Shown here: positions 1 to 46,252 of the stretch, in pieces
Position numbering within the stretch: position 1 is the first letter of the stretch
How the letters are laid out: every line of letters begins with the position of its first letter
Assembly: GCA_034670405.1 (NCBI GenBank)
Contig: JAXDDX010000011.1
Location: 1,944,001 to 2,008,000, forward strand
Length of the DNA: 64,000 nt
Direction of reading: 5' to 3'
Origin: Hoplostethus atlanticus
Lineage: Eukaryota; Chordata; Actinopteri; Trachichthyiformes; Trachichthyidae
Program-made: the position numbers and the translations under genes
Notes under the pieces: generated by a model
Told to the model about the DNA's origin: nothing
What the model saw: the letters and a program-made list of their open reading frames with translations, nothing else
Databases searched by the model: none

Positions 1-194
1 ATACATGTAATTAGACTAAATGAAAGCACAAAGCAGGCCTATAACAAGTACTAAATTGTGTCATCACAACTGATTTCACAGCGCTATCTTAATGAGACTC
101 TGTTACATGTAGCAGTCTTCAAAAGAAAAGACAAGAAATGAAGAAAAAGACCTCAGGCTACCCCCTTCCTTCATTGGGTGTCTGTGGAACTGAG

Positions 195-861
195 TGTAGC
201 AACTTGCTACGATACCGGGTCCTTGACAGACAGAGACAAAGGCAGGAGGCAGAGTTAACAGGCCAGCAGGGCCGTTTTATTTGCAGCAGAGCAACAATAA
301 TACGACCCGGTGTCGACGGCAGGTGTTTAGCGCCGTCTCCCTCGGCGGGGGCACCTCCCTCTCTCCCGGCAGGCCAGCCGCGGAGCACCAAGGCTGCCAG
401 TCTGCCAGGCTTCCAGGAGCGTCCTGCTCCAACCCCGACTGGGCAGCCCTTCCAGGTTGCTCCTGGCTGCATCCTCTGCAGACCTCGGTCGGTCGTCCCC
501 GCGGTTGACGGACGCTTCCCCACTCTGTCTCTCCCCCTTGCGCACCTCGCCTCCGTCCCGGCAACCCAGCCGCGGACCTCGCTCGGTCGCTGCTGCTGGT
601 TCTGCTGGCTCTTTCCCCTGCACCATAGTCCGACTCCCGATCCTCTCGATCGCCTGTCAGACTCAGTCATTCACCACGTCAGCCTCTCACACTGACACAA
701 CCGCTCTCGCTCACACATGCACACTCAGGTTAAAAGGCTCGGCTGCAATCAGCCTTAATTGGCCGCAGCCTTGCTGGATGCAGGGAGAATCAGTCCACTG
801 ACTCGACTCTCTCCTGGATCCAGCCTACGCCTCACCCACTCCCTCCCCCCAGTCTGCCACA
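195..861 (-). mobile_element. Solo LTR, Gypsy-like fossil
   Basis: Read on the minus strand, the segment starts TGTGGCAGACTGG and ends GTTGCTACA, the TG...CA ends of an LTR. An AATAAA-like poly(A) signal lies in its second half. It is flanked by 5-bp direct repeats CTGAG at 190-194 and 862-866, so it is a complete solo LTR of about 667 bp. No gag, pol or env coding sequence lies next to it. The family is inferred from the 5-bp target duplication and the ends, not from coding sequence. It looks fairly young, since it still closely matches the second copy at 1966-2094. The open frames of 95-185 codons inside it are GC-rich chance frames. Confidence 0.8.
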
Positions 862-1965
862 CTGAGCTTGGTGAACTGTGAAATGACAGTGTAACACAGT
901 ATTTAGTCTCTTGATTGGCTTCTGACAAAAGAGCTAATTCCACTGTCACTGTGTCACTTACAGACCTAATTACTATTTACACTATATAACATTGTGTATT
1001 ACGCTTTCTCATACACATTAGTAGTGTCGCCTGTCTAGACATTTTCTTGACCCAAGGCGTGGCAGACAGTCTCATCATCTCATCTCAACTCTCATTTGGA
1101 CAAGGTGCAGCCATCAGAGGCCCGGTTGAAGCAATACGATAACAAGTCCCCTTTCCAAAACAAATGACTCGTTCACAGGAAATAAGGTGTCTAGCTTCTT
1201 TCTTCTGATCCCTCATTTTACTCCACAAAAGCAGTGTGTGTGTCCCATGGGCCCTTTTTATAATCATGTTGGCTGAGATGTCAAAGAAATCAAGATGAGA
1301 GAGAGAGACCTGAGAGAATGTCCAAAGCAATAATTGAGTAATAGAGAACTCTCTTTTTTTCCCTTCTATTTCTGTAGAGTGTGATTACTTGCCTGGTGCT
1401 GTTTTGATTTCTGATGCTCTATATATGAAAGACAAGGTTGTGTTCAAAGAAAAGCTCACTTTCTGTAATGACCACTCTATTGTGCACCTGCGTTATCCTG
1501 TGTGGCAGAGCGTGTACATCCTTTGATCATGTTTGTACCTCGGTTCCCTGTATGGGATGTAATTGGTATGACAGAACCGTGAATGTCACATTTATCCTCT
1601 TTCAGCCCTAACCTACATACTGGGATGGTGAACACCACGAACATACCATTTGTCTGTCTCAGAAACATGCAGTCAACTGTTTGAAATTACCTGGATTTCT
1701 GCATTAATTGCTTCTAAAATGTGGTCTGATCTCACATCATAATAGATAAACACAATCTAATTAAACATAATACACAAACAATTGTACTTTTTCATTTCTT
1801 AAATGAAGACACTAATGAAGCATTCACAGTATATATACAGTTTGTATACTGGAGTATTTTCTAGATGAAAGAGAAAGTGGAGTAACACTGAAGTCAAGAA
1901 TGTATGTATTCCTATGTCATTCAATCAGTATTTATGAACATGAATGACTCTTTAACAAAGCCAGA

Positions 1966-2094
1966 TGTGGCAGACTGGGGGGGGGGGGGGGTGTGGGTGA
2001 GGCGTAGGCTGGATCCAGGAGAGAGTTGAGTCAGTGGACTGATTATCCCTGCATCCAGCCTACGCCTCACCCACCCCCCCCCCAGTCTGCCACA
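1966..2094. mobile_element. 129-bp palindromic element made of two inverted LTR 5' ends, with CCAGA target duplication
   Basis: Both termini are the same sequence in opposite orientation: TGTGGCAGACTGG at the left and its reverse complement at the right. Each arm continues through the G-run and the GTGGGTGAGGCGTAGGCTGG block of the solo LTR at 195-861. The two arms meet at an internal hairpin of that LTR. Perfect 5-bp direct repeats CCAGA (1961-1965 and 2095-2099) flank it, the same target-duplication length as the solo LTR. It carries no coding sequence. Confidence 0.8.
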
Positions 2095-3323
2095 CCAGAT
2101 AACAAAGAACCTGATGAACAATCTGTGATGTAATGAGCTTCATGTCATACTACTGCCATCAAAAACTGCTCCAACTAGAAAAATAAAAAAATAAAAATAA
2201 ATCTTGCTTACTGTCACAAACACTTTCTCCCCTTTTTGCAATTCATCCTCAAATGAGCTTTACATTGGTGTGAGTTTGTGTGAATTTATAGAGCGGTATA
2301 CGTTTCCATTTCTGTCTAGGGGAGACAACTAATTTAGGCCAGACTCTCTTAGGGCATAGGAGTAACATATATATATATGATGAGATAAAATCAGTGGTAT
2401 TATAATGGCATGTTTTGAAGATGGAATTCAGAGGCGTCATCCTTGAAGCTGGCGATGGGTTGGTCACGCTGACACAGACAGATTCTGACATCCCCTGCCT
2501 AAGTGGCAAAATTCTGCTTTTTTTCCACATCCATGATGTCATCTCCTTTCACAAGCAACTATTTGGCAATGTCACTGAGTCACACACAATAAAAGAGTGT
2601 GGCCAGTACAGTGTACCCTGAGAGCCCCCTTGACTGGCACTTGAACTCCTACTATATAATGATTACTATTGTGTTATGTTATGTTAGTATATTTTTTATT
2701 ACTTCTGGCAACAAGAAACACAATGAACTAGCCCAGTGAACTAGCATACAATTTGTCCATCAACACCGCATCAACTGAATCAATATGTAATCGCAAATGA
2801 GTCATATTTGGCCCTTAACAGAGAGACTGACAATTCATAATGTTTTAAAACTATATCAAATGTAAATGTCAAGCATAATAGTGGAAATGAATATAGGCAT
2901 ATCTTACATGTGACTAACCCTTTTAAGCGGCACTCATTCCAACTGAATGACCTTGTGGTTCCTCATGTAATTGAAATATAAAAATGTCCAAACATTAAAG
3001 GTTTGATGTAAGGATGGGAGAAAGGAAAGAATGAAGTAAAGCTGCAATAGATGGAGAAACAACACAGAAACAAATGATACATTCATGTAAATGTACTTTC
3101 TTTCTTGCATCTTCAAAAAGGACAGGAGTATGGTACTTGGTGTCATGTGAAATTATGTAGAAATGCAATAAATGGCATACTCTGGGACAACATTTTAGGC
3201 GCAAACACCCAGACACCACTGTATGGTCTCTTCTCTCTCAACAAACATGGACCCATGACACAAGTGGCTTATAGGATTAAAGCAGATATTACATAGTACA
3301 GCTTATAAACCTTGACAGACTGA

Positions 3324-3440
3324 TACAGTTCTGGCCAAGATTAATGGCATTTTATGCAGGTAATGTACAATATCTTCTTATTTCAGAAGATATTGTACAT
3401 TATTTGCATAAAATGCTGAGTAATCTTGGCCAGAACTGTA
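3324..3440. mobile_element. Hairpin MITE, Tc1/mariner type
   Basis: A 117-bp near-perfect palindrome. Its ends are TACAGTTCTGGCCAAGATTA and the inverse, and the middle is acaatatcttct/agaagatattgt. The outer TA fits a Tc1/mariner target site, and the end resembles the CAGTTCTGGCCA termini common in fish Tc1 elements. There is no coding sequence. Confidence 0.7.
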
Positions 3441-4260
3441 CGTGTTCAGACTGGGATGGAAAAAGTATGAAACCATCTGAATCTTACCGTTATCTTTTTA
3501 GTATTCTCAACCAGCACTGAGCGGAGCACATGCAGTGTAGTGACGCCTAGATGTTTTATATTGTACTGATAAAGAAAGGACCACACATTGGTCAAATTTT
3601 GCAAACATGGGGACAGAGATATTTAAACCAATTTTTATTGGATTATTCTCAGTCCTTGTCTTTGAGCTCACTATTTTTGTATACATTGGTTGTTGGATCC
3701 ATGGATGTTATGTTCATATATGTCTACATTAATGTTTTTGTACATGAAAAGCAGGCAGAGATGATCGTTTGATTTCTGGTACTGGGGAATCCATGATGCG
3801 AACTAGTCCACATGTTAGAGGGCTGCTGCAGTGCTGATTTTATTCAGTTGCAAAACTGTTTCCATGACCCACAGTCCAGCTGACAGGAGATTAATCTTAG
3901 CGGCATGTCTGGCAGGCTCACTTATGTAATGTACAGGCCTTGATTAATATCCCTAATATAATCAGACCATTAAAAAAAGGCATGACCGACATCATATATT
4001 GTGTCATACATTATATAGTGCATTGGAAGCTGAAAGCAAATCATTGACTATGTTTGCGTACCAGGTTTTTATTATGTAAGACCAAAGAATTGGATTGGAG
4101 TGTGTTGCGGGCATCACAGTTACAGCATATGTTCAATATGCTGTAACTTCATAAATTCACCTGTTCTCTTGTTTGCGTCTCCAAGGCCACAGTAGATATA
4201 TTTGCAGTTGAAAGGTTGACTGCCAAATAAGTGTCCTTTTAAAGAAAGTATTTATTGTGA

Positions 4261-38586
<34,326 letters not shown>

Positions 38587-40010
38587 GACTGGATCTCCCT
38601 TGCCAATATATGTGGTCCCAGAGTGGACAACCACAGTCTGGACTGTGCTCACTGTGGCCAGGAAGGTGCTCCTGACATCACAAGAAATCAGCTCTGAGAC
38701 AAGGAAGGGTTGTTGACTCTTAAGATTTTCTTTTTTTTTTTAGCTTCAAGGCATTTCCTGGATCAGGAAAATCATTTTGGATCCAATATGTTTTTTTTTT
38801 TAAATCTGAAGAAGTCAATGGCTGTGATGATGATGATAATGGTGCATGAACAACCCATGTGTTCTGTAGTTGTACCAAATTATTGCTTTTCTTTTTTAAG
38901 TGGAAGAGTCGTTGCCTTTTTTAGCAGTTCAAATCCAAAATAGAGTTACCTTTTTATTGCAGATGAGCTGTGTGTTGCTTTGTATTTATGCCTTATGTCA
39001 TTTCCCCCTCCCCGCTGGTTTAATTTTAACTGCAATCTTTTAAAAACAAAAGCAACTAATCTAGCTAAATGTTTGTTTTTCTAAATGGCTTTGACTGCAT
39101 ATTAAATGGCCGCTCCTTTAATGTGATGTCAGTTCCAGCATGAGTTTTTCCAGTTGTACATGCTTCCTTTCTGAAGTCAGCTTTAATTCTTCATTAGTGA
39201 CACAGTATTTTTACGCATCACGGAAAAGCCGTGTCGTTGCAGTTTTGGTCTTTTGTCTTACTTGAATTGAAAGTTTACATTGTCATTTATGTGCTGAATG
39301 AGTTTCATTTCACTTTGGTGCCTCGACACCCGTTAAAACCATTTTAATGTACATTTCCAAAAAGACAAGAGGAGTGTCATTCTTTTCTTCATTCTTGAAG
39401 AACCTACTTGGATGATCTTTGTCAGCCAACAGTGTAAAGTCACACAGTTGAGTCAACATCCAACATCCTGTATCCATTTATTTTTTTAATATCAATCACA
39501 AAATTATTATTTTTGTGATTATATTTATTATTTAGCGCCATAGGATTTGGTAAACCCTGAAATTTGCTGTTTTTCACAACAGCTCATCCATTAAAGAAAG
39601 AAATGACATGATATGAAGTTCACAACCACAAGAAATTGGAGTCTTCTAACAGGATAACCCCTTTGACAGTGTGAATGGTGTTCAGTTGTTAAAGCAATCA
39701 GATCTGCCAGTATTTGGGGTCGGGGTCGATAAGACTTGATAATTATCCAGGTATAAAAAGTGATTGCTAACATCGCTAGTGAACAAATGCTAGCCCTCAA
39801 GTACCTGTGTGTATCTATTCCTAGCAGCACCTCCGTAGACAAAACACACCACTGACCCCTTGGTGTTGTGGTTTTTATCAAATCCCAGTCTTTAGTTTGC
39901 CAAATTGTGTGATGTTTGATTTTGTTTGATATGAACGCCTTACTGAGATGTCAGCTGATTTTTATGTGCAGCATTTCTAAATTAAACATTTATTTATTAA
40001 CTGGTGTGAG
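38587..40010 (+). other. fig4: fig4 3' UTR and probable polyadenylation region
   Basis: AT-rich, non-coding sequence follows the stop codon. An ATTAAA at 39981-39986 followed by GT-rich sequence (about 40000-40040) is the best poly(A) site I see. The end of the mRNA is inferred. Confidence 0.5.
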
Positions 40011-42375
40011 GTCTCTTGATGTGGCTGATGTGTGTTTTTGGCTGCTCTCTTGCTAGATCGGATTGCAGATGCCAGCAAACGATTGTCAGCACTGTGTCAT
40101 TTTTCCTACTTTTATTTCTAAGCTCCATCCATCCACTGTTGCCTTCAAAATTGCCTGTGCAAGTCAGTATTGTTCCTTTTATGCAGCGATAGGTAGTCAC
40201 CCTCTAGGTACCCAGTTTTTCAGCCACTGGTGTGAAATGTGAAATATGGTTATAAGTGCCCTGCACACTTCTACACATACAATAGAACACTTCTACACAC
40301 ATAATCATAATTTCACATTCAGATATTATTCTCTACCCCCTCTCTCACTTACACATTAACACACTGATCATCGGTCTCTCCATCCATGCCTCGTGAGCCT
40401 GAGCATGGGGGAAAGAGGGAGGGGGGGGAAAAAAAGGAAGAGGGAGATGACATGCGAGGACATGTGAAAGAGAATGAGACGAGTTGAAGCAAAAAAAGCT
40501 TTTAGGTGGTCTTAAGCCACTATAAAGTCAAGAGGAGAAATAACCAAAGGGCGGGGGTCTTTCAGATATCTGAGGCCCACAACACTGCTGGGAGTGGTGA
40601 GAATACGCTACAGATTTCCAGAGTGACATCGAGTAATGACACCTTCACGTCTAAGTGAAGAAATGAGAGAAAGGGGGGGGCATCTCAATGGGCTCAGGAA
40701 GCGTCCATTACTTTTCTACATTGTTTCCCTTACAGCTGGATGAGACCCGTGGCTGAGCTTCTTTTCCTTCTCTGCTTTCTCTCCCTTATGTCTGAATAAA
40801 AGCAGGAGAGGGGATGCAGACATCTCTCTAGGTTTGTGATGCTTCAGATGGTTGGTTGAAAGAAGAAGGGGGCATTTCGGTAAGAGGGTAGGCAACAGGG
40901 TGGCTTGCTTTCCCCCTCTGCATTGTCTGCCTAACATAGTATACACTAGTGGGCCTAACAGTTAGGGTTGTTTTGGGTAAGGTCTGCACTTGATAGTGAC
41001 TTGCATCCTGGAAGGTTTACCATTGTGAAAAGAGAAAATCTTGAAACTACAAATGGGGTGGCCCTCTAGTATATAAACCAAAACAAATCTTCAGTAAGGA
41101 CTTCACTAACAATGACTTTTCAATCACTGTATGTGTGATTTTTCCAATCTTTCAGCTACAAGACGTCAGTTTGGATGACGTGTATTGGGTTTGCAGGGTA
41201 CATTTGGCAGTGCCGATTTATTTTTTCGTTTTAGAACATTTCTTTAGATTCGTCAGCTTTGTAAAGCCCTTTATGTGATGAGAGGAGAAAAAGAAACTCT
41301 GGATTACTAAAAAGGTCTATCCTCTTATGATAGATAATGTTAGTTGCCTACGGGCACTTCACATACAGTATGGTAACACGTGTACAAGACAGAGATTCCT
41401 ACCAGACACCCAAGAGATGATGTTGGTGGTACTAATATCCTAACGTGGAAAAGGAAATTGACCAACAAACCAATTTCCTGAAAGGTCAGTGTAGCCATTT
41501 AAGACCGGCAGTTCATTTTTCAACATAATTTAGTGTTGAACCCTTGGTGGACCTTTAGCAATGCTTTAGGTGCATGATGACAACTACTACACAAGGTCTG
41601 ACACTTGATCAGGTTATGTGACCAATCTGGCCTGCTTTTGTAAGGACAATAGTGCGTGTAGGTGGAAAACCTATCGATTTAGAAAGTGGGTCACGATCAT
41701 GAGTAAACTCGTCAAGGTCCTCTGTGCCTCCGCTCAACTGTCACAGCCCCATTTCATCTCCATCTTCCACCCACTCCTCCTACTTCTACTCTGTTCATAA
41801 GGTCCTCCACTACCTCCACTTGTCCCCTAATGCTCCCGTGGCACTGTAATTCATATTCCCTTTCTCTCTCAACCTGCCAAACCATCACCCTTCTTCAATC
41901 AACGTCTATTTTCCATTGTTTACCCCCTCCGTGGTTTGAATCTTTTGTCTGCCGCTTTGTTTGTTAATTGGAGATGCACTCAGGTCTTCCCAATAGCTGT
42001 GCAGGGGTGTTCATAGACTCACCGGTGAGAGGTCCTTCATGTGTTTTCTCCATGTTATTGTGCTAATGGTAGGTGCCTCACTACAGCGGAGCCTCTCTGC
42101 ACATGGGCCACAGATGATTAAGTGCATGTAGCAACTGCTATTGCTATGCAGTGTTGCCGGCTTTGTGGGGAGCCAGCAGTGTGTTTTCTATTTTTGTGAA
42201 CATTAAATTGGTTTTGTTTCGCGGAAAACAATCGCAAAGGGATGCGAAGTTCGTCCCCTCTGTATCTACAACTGCCCTAATGAGACCCCTCCTCCCACAA
42301 AGCTTCCGGTAAAAGGTAGGAAAACAACCACTGTTGCCTGGAAACCATCACTGGTTGGGATATTACTATGCTGAA

Positions 42376-42422
42376 TCTCTCTCTCTCTCTCTGTCTCTCT
42401 CTCTCTGTCTCTCTCTCTCTCA

Positions 42423-42461
<39 letters not shown>

Positions 42462-42500
42462 TCACTCTCTCTCTCTCTCTCTCTCTCGCTCTCTCTCTCT
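42376..42500. repeat. (TC)n microsatellite
   Basis: About 125 bp of nearly pure CT dinucleotides with occasional G or A interruptions. The Ser/Leu and Arg/Glu open frames over it are artefacts. Confidence 0.95.
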
Positions 42501-43342
42501 GCTATGTTTTTGTTTACATTCAATTAGAGTTAGAGGAGCCATTCACTTAAGTATGGATTTGCTCATACTAGTAGGCTATTTAATTTCTCATTGAAAGCAG
42601 ATAATAGGGCTAGGGAAGACAAATTTAGTGGAAATGTTTTAATTTCAGACATTTATAAGTCATTAGCTAGCTAAATAATAACTAAATTTATTAGTTATTA
42701 GTTTATTAAATTTAATAAATATGCCTAAATGCTTTTGACACCTTTAAACGTGGGAGACCAGGTCCTACTTCTTGAGCTGTTGATCTGATCTGACTGAAAA
42801 TATCTTTAAATAAAGTTAATAATCATTGTCTCATTTCACATCCAAAGTAATAAGAGTACAGAGAGTACACATCACTGTGTCACTGTCCAAATATTTAGAG
42901 AGCTCAATGTATATCCAGTGTTTCAACACATGGAAGCACATTTTCCCCATCTCACTCTGGTGACGGGAAACAAAAAATAAAAAAGGAAATGAAACCAATG
43001 GAAATGATGCGAATATCAAAAGTGTTTCAAATACGGACAAAGAACAGGCAGGAAGCGAATGGGAGTGATGGCCATAGCAAACGAAACGAAGCGGTACACC
43101 AGTACAGACAGTACCTATTGGGTAATACATGGTGTTTGTTCCCAGTGGAACAACATTAACCTGACTTATTGAATGATGTGTGGTAGCCCATCATCTATCG
43201 AGTGTGTGTCATCCATTGAGTGTGTGTCTGAGATACTGTAACTTGTGGCTGGCACGCAGAACACACAGTCCTTAGAAACACATCAGACCAAACAGAACAG
43301 GATCTGTTTCTGCAGGCAGGAAGGCAACTTGCTTCAGAAGAA

Positions 43343-43343
<1 letters not shown>

Positions 43344-43400
<57 letters not shown>
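43344..43400. repeat. (AC)n microsatellite
   Basis: An uninterrupted run of about 28 AC units. Confidence 0.97.
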
Positions 43401-43401
<1 letters not shown>

Positions 43402-44118
43402 CTGCACTGAGGGGGTTAATCTACCATACTCCATTTTTTATTTTATTGATATGATATATAGGATTATTAGTCATTTTCTCCAAGAGTGCATTAGCCTGTT
43501 TTACCATGGATCATATTGACTGTTTATCTGTCTTCCCTCACTCTACTTTCTCACTCTTTCTCTCACTCATTCACTCTTTCTCTCTCACTCTTTCATGCAC
43601 ACACACAGACACAAAAATAGCAGGCTTTATTACTGATTCATAGTGAACACATTGCTTGGTGTTACTAGGTTTTTGAAGGCTGATGCAGATACTGATATTT
43701 TGGTATTGATGCCGCCGATATTTAACATGCTTCAATTTGACCATTTTCATGGCAAACAATGCGAAAAATCCAGGTATTCTGTGTTTTCCCCCAGAATGTT
43801 GATCATGTCAGGGAGGAAAAGCCTCTGAAACAGCATTTAGACCATGGGACACTAAAACACCCCATTGATACCCAGAGTAATGAAATTATTTTAGTGTAAG
43901 CCGATCCTTAGAGGTGGGGGTGACCCACCCAACTGATTCAATAGTAGGGGAATCTCTGGGATAAGAAGTCATTATTGAAACATTATTGAAAGATTAAATG
44001 ATTAATCAATCCAATTCAATTCATTCGGCTTTAGAAAAAATAGAAACTAAATAAGTCTAGTAGTAGCACTGGTCACACAGTCACTATCTCTGCCCTCCCT
44101 CCCTCTCCTCTCCTGTCC

Positions 44119-44126
44119 TGACGTCA
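44119..44126 (+). promoter_or_regulatory. gpr6: Consensus CRE (TGACGTCA) in gpr6 promoter
   Basis: A perfect palindromic cAMP-response element, TGACGTCA, 7 bp upstream of a TATA-like box and about 280 bp before the end of the gpr6 first exon. CREB/ATF factors are known to bind this octamer. Its use here is inferred. Confidence 0.65.
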
Positions 44127-44132
44127 CTTGGG

Positions 44133-44139
44133 TTTATAG
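44133..44139 (+). promoter_or_regulatory. gpr6: TATA-like box of gpr6 promoter
   Basis: TTTATAG sits in an otherwise GC-rich, CpG-containing block (about 44090-44260), just downstream of the CRE. Transcription would be expected to start near 44165. The start site itself is not visible. Confidence 0.5.
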
Positions 44140-44164
44140 CCCTACCGCGCGTCCCTCCGGTCGG

Positions 44165-44401
44165 TCCTTACTCCGCGCGGCTCCATCCCCCTGCACCCTC
44201 CTCCTCCTCCTCACCTTCCACACCGAGCTGAACACCGGCCAATGCTTCACGTCACCACTGCCCTGGGTGTCTCTCCCCATGCGTGGGAAACAGAACAAAA
44301 TCAAGGGGTTCACTTGAGAGGGTCCAAAAGAGCGAGAAAGGGGACGGTTGTTGCTTGTTTTGGACGAGGCGCTCTAATTTCACATCTGCTCGCTCACTGA
44401 G
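44165..44401 (+). other. gpr6: gpr6 non-coding first exon (approximate start)
   Basis: A donor (gctcactgag|gtatgt) follows 44401, and a strong acceptor (ctcctctccgcag) precedes 45231, 20 bp before the gpr6 start codon. This gives a non-coding first exon and an intron of about 0.83 kb, a layout common in the GPR3/6/12 family. The left limit is an estimate from the TATA-like box. Confidence 0.55.
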
Positions 44402-44878
44402 GTATGTAGTCTTAACGGGGTTTTTTTTTTGTTCCAGATAGGAGAATGAGGAATATAAGAATGAACTCTACGGATGTAAAAGACGGTGTTAGCTTTGTGT
44501 CGGTTTTCAGTGTTTAATTTTACTATATAGTCTCTGCCAAGAAGCGTGGTGGATATACGAATAAGAATGAACTCTACTCGCGAAAAAGATAGCACAATAC
44601 TCTTATAATATATATATTTTTAGAAGGATACTATACAGATATCGCAGCAAGAATCCATTATTCAATATCATGCAACTACTGTACTATAGGTCTAAAGATT
44701 AAAGTCCTATCCTAACACATTTAAGGGATAATAAATACCTTAAAGTACAATAAGGTTATTATAAACGTTTTTATAAACTATTATTTTTAAAAAAGTGAAT
44801 TCGGGCATTGATGTCACGGGTGGTTTTTGTCAGTTTTCAGTATTTAATTTTTTTGAATGGTTAGAGACTTGCCGAGGT

Positions 44879-44899
44879 TTCAGCACCACGGACAGCGCT
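44879..44899 (+). promoter_or_regulatory. RE1/NRSE (REST-binding) site in gpr6 intron 1
   Basis: The 21 bases match the canonical RE1 sequence TTCAGCACCACGGACAGCGCC at 20 positions; only the last base differs. REST/NRSF is known to bind this motif and silence neuronal genes in non-neuronal cells. The match is too long to be chance. Occupancy is inferred. Confidence 0.85.
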
Positions 44900-45030
44900 C
44901 AACATCTGTCATCCTCAAACTTTTTACATGATTGCTCGCAGATTGACTCCATCTGACAGATTTCCTATAAACAGTCAAAGTTTGAGGCTATAATCTCCTA
45001 ACAGTAATATATCATAGGTATTTATACATG

Positions 45031-45150
45031 CAGTAGTGTGGCGTAGTGAGTAGGGAGACCGTAGTTCAACCTGAGGAGCTTGTTAAGCCTCCCATATAGG
45101 CAAGCATCCACCCTGCTGAAGTGTCCTTGAGCAAGACACTGACTAGAAAG
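45031..45150 (+). repeat. tRNA-derived SINE
   Basis: Carries the head gtagtgagtagggagaccg and the body ctgctgaagtgtccttgagc shared with the copy at 33255-33380. It lies in the gpr6 intron, just upstream of the coding exon. Confidence 0.6.
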
Positions 45151-45250
45151 AAAATGTCCCTTGGGGGCTCAGTGAAGTATCACATTATCATTAACAAACC
45201 GTGATCTGCTTGTTCTCCTCCTCTCCGCAGGACGAGGACAGTGTGGAGAC

Positions 45251-46252
45251 ATGAACGAGTCGCTGGTGGTCAACGACTCCTCTGCAGCTCCCGTGGCCGG
45301 GGAAGCTCTCCCTTGGATGGAGTCTCCGGAGCACAACAGCAGCCTGGAGTTCTCCACCACCCCGTTAGATTTCACAATCAACCCGTGGGACATCATGCTC
45401 TGCATGTCAGGCACTGTCATTGCCTGTGAAAACGCCATAGTGGTGGCTATCATCTTCTACACGCCGACCCTGAGGACGCCCATGTTTGTGCTGATCGGGA
45501 GCCTGGCCACTGCAGACCTGCTGGCCGGCATGGGATTAATCCTGAACTTTGTATTTCAGTATGTGATCTCGTCTGAGACTATCAGCCTTATCACTGTAGG
45601 GTTCCTGGTGGCCTCTTTCACTGCATCTATCAGCAGCCTCTTGGCCATAACAGTGGACCGCTACTTCTCTCTGTACAACGCCCTGACGTACTTCTCAGAG
45701 AAGACCCTGCAGTACGTACACCTAATGCTATTTGGGACCTGGGGTGTGTCTCTGTGCCTGGGCCTGCTGCCGGTGCTCGGCTGGAACTGTCTGGGCGAAC
45801 CAGCCTCCTGCAGCATCGTCCGCCCTCTGACCCGGAGCAACGTGACCCTGCTGGCCGTCTCCTTCTTTGTCATCTTCATGCTCATGCTGACCCTCTACTT
45901 CAAGATCTGCAAGATCGTGTGCCGCCACGCCCACCAGATCGCCCTTCAGCAGCACTTTTTCACCACGTCGCATTACGTGGCCACCAAGAAGGGGGTCTCC
46001 ACCTTGGCCATCATCTTGGGGACGTTCGGTGCCAGCTGGCTGCCCTTCGCCATCTACTGCCTGGTAGGGGAGAGGGAGTACCCGTCGGTCTACACGTACG
46101 CCACGCTGCTGCCAGCTACCTACAACTCCATGATCAACCCCATTATCTACGCCTACCGAAACGCGGAGATCCAGCGCTCCCTCTACATGCTTTTCTGTGG
46201 CTGCTTTCAAGCCAAAGGGGCCTACCGTTCCAGATCACCCAGCGAAGTCTAG
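45251..46252 (+). CDS. gpr6: G protein-coupled receptor 6
   Basis: A 333-residue, single-exon class A receptor of the GPR3/GPR6/GPR12 group. These plasma-membrane receptors raise cAMP through Gs without added ligand, mainly in neurons; sphingosine-1-phosphate has been proposed as a ligand but is disputed. Seven hydrophobic segments lie at about residues 46-69, 76-102, 112-134, 157-177, 197-218, 247-270 and 281-302. DRY is at 136-138 and NPIIY at 296-300. Residues 28-30 and 8-10 are N-glycosylation sequons, as is NES at 2-4. FCGCF (315-319) is a likely palmitoylation site. The C-terminus RSRSPSEV equals that of human GPR6, as do FGASWLPFAIYC and LLPATYNSMINPIIYA, which separates it from GPR3 and GPR12. 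The start is supported by the acceptor 20 bp upstream. Position downstream of fig4 matches the mammalian order. Confidence 0.97.
   Translation: MNESLVVNDSSAAPVAGEALPWMESPEHNSSLEFSTTPLDFTINPWDIMLCMSGTVIACENAIVVAIIFYTPTLRTPMFVLIGSLATADLLAGMGLILNFVFQYVISSETISLITVGFLVASFTASISSLLAITVDRYFSLYNALTYFSEKTLQYVHLMLFGTWGVSLCLGLLPVLGWNCLGEPASCSIVRPLTRSNVTLLAVSFFVIFMLMLTLYFKICKIVCRHAHQIALQQHFFTTSHYVATKKGVSTLAIILGTFGASWLPFAIYCLVGEREYPSVYTYATLLPATYNSMINPIIYAYRNAEIQRSLYMLFCGCFQAKGAYRSRSPSEV

Larger units (their letters stand above)
40011..44118. other. Intergenic region between fig4 and gpr6
   Basis: I see no coding exon. The features visible are G/A-rich stretches near 40.4 and 40.67 kb, the TC tract at 42376-42500 and the AC tract at 43344-43400. 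Open frames here are translations of simple repeats. Confidence 0.5.

Noticed and set aside
138-801. Overlapping open frames of 75-185 codons on both strands
   Set aside because: They lie within the GC-rich solo LTR, overlap on both strands and show no protein family; they are chance frames.
42266-42594. Ser/Leu-rich and Arg/Glu-rich frames
   Set aside because: They are translations of the (TC)n microsatellite.
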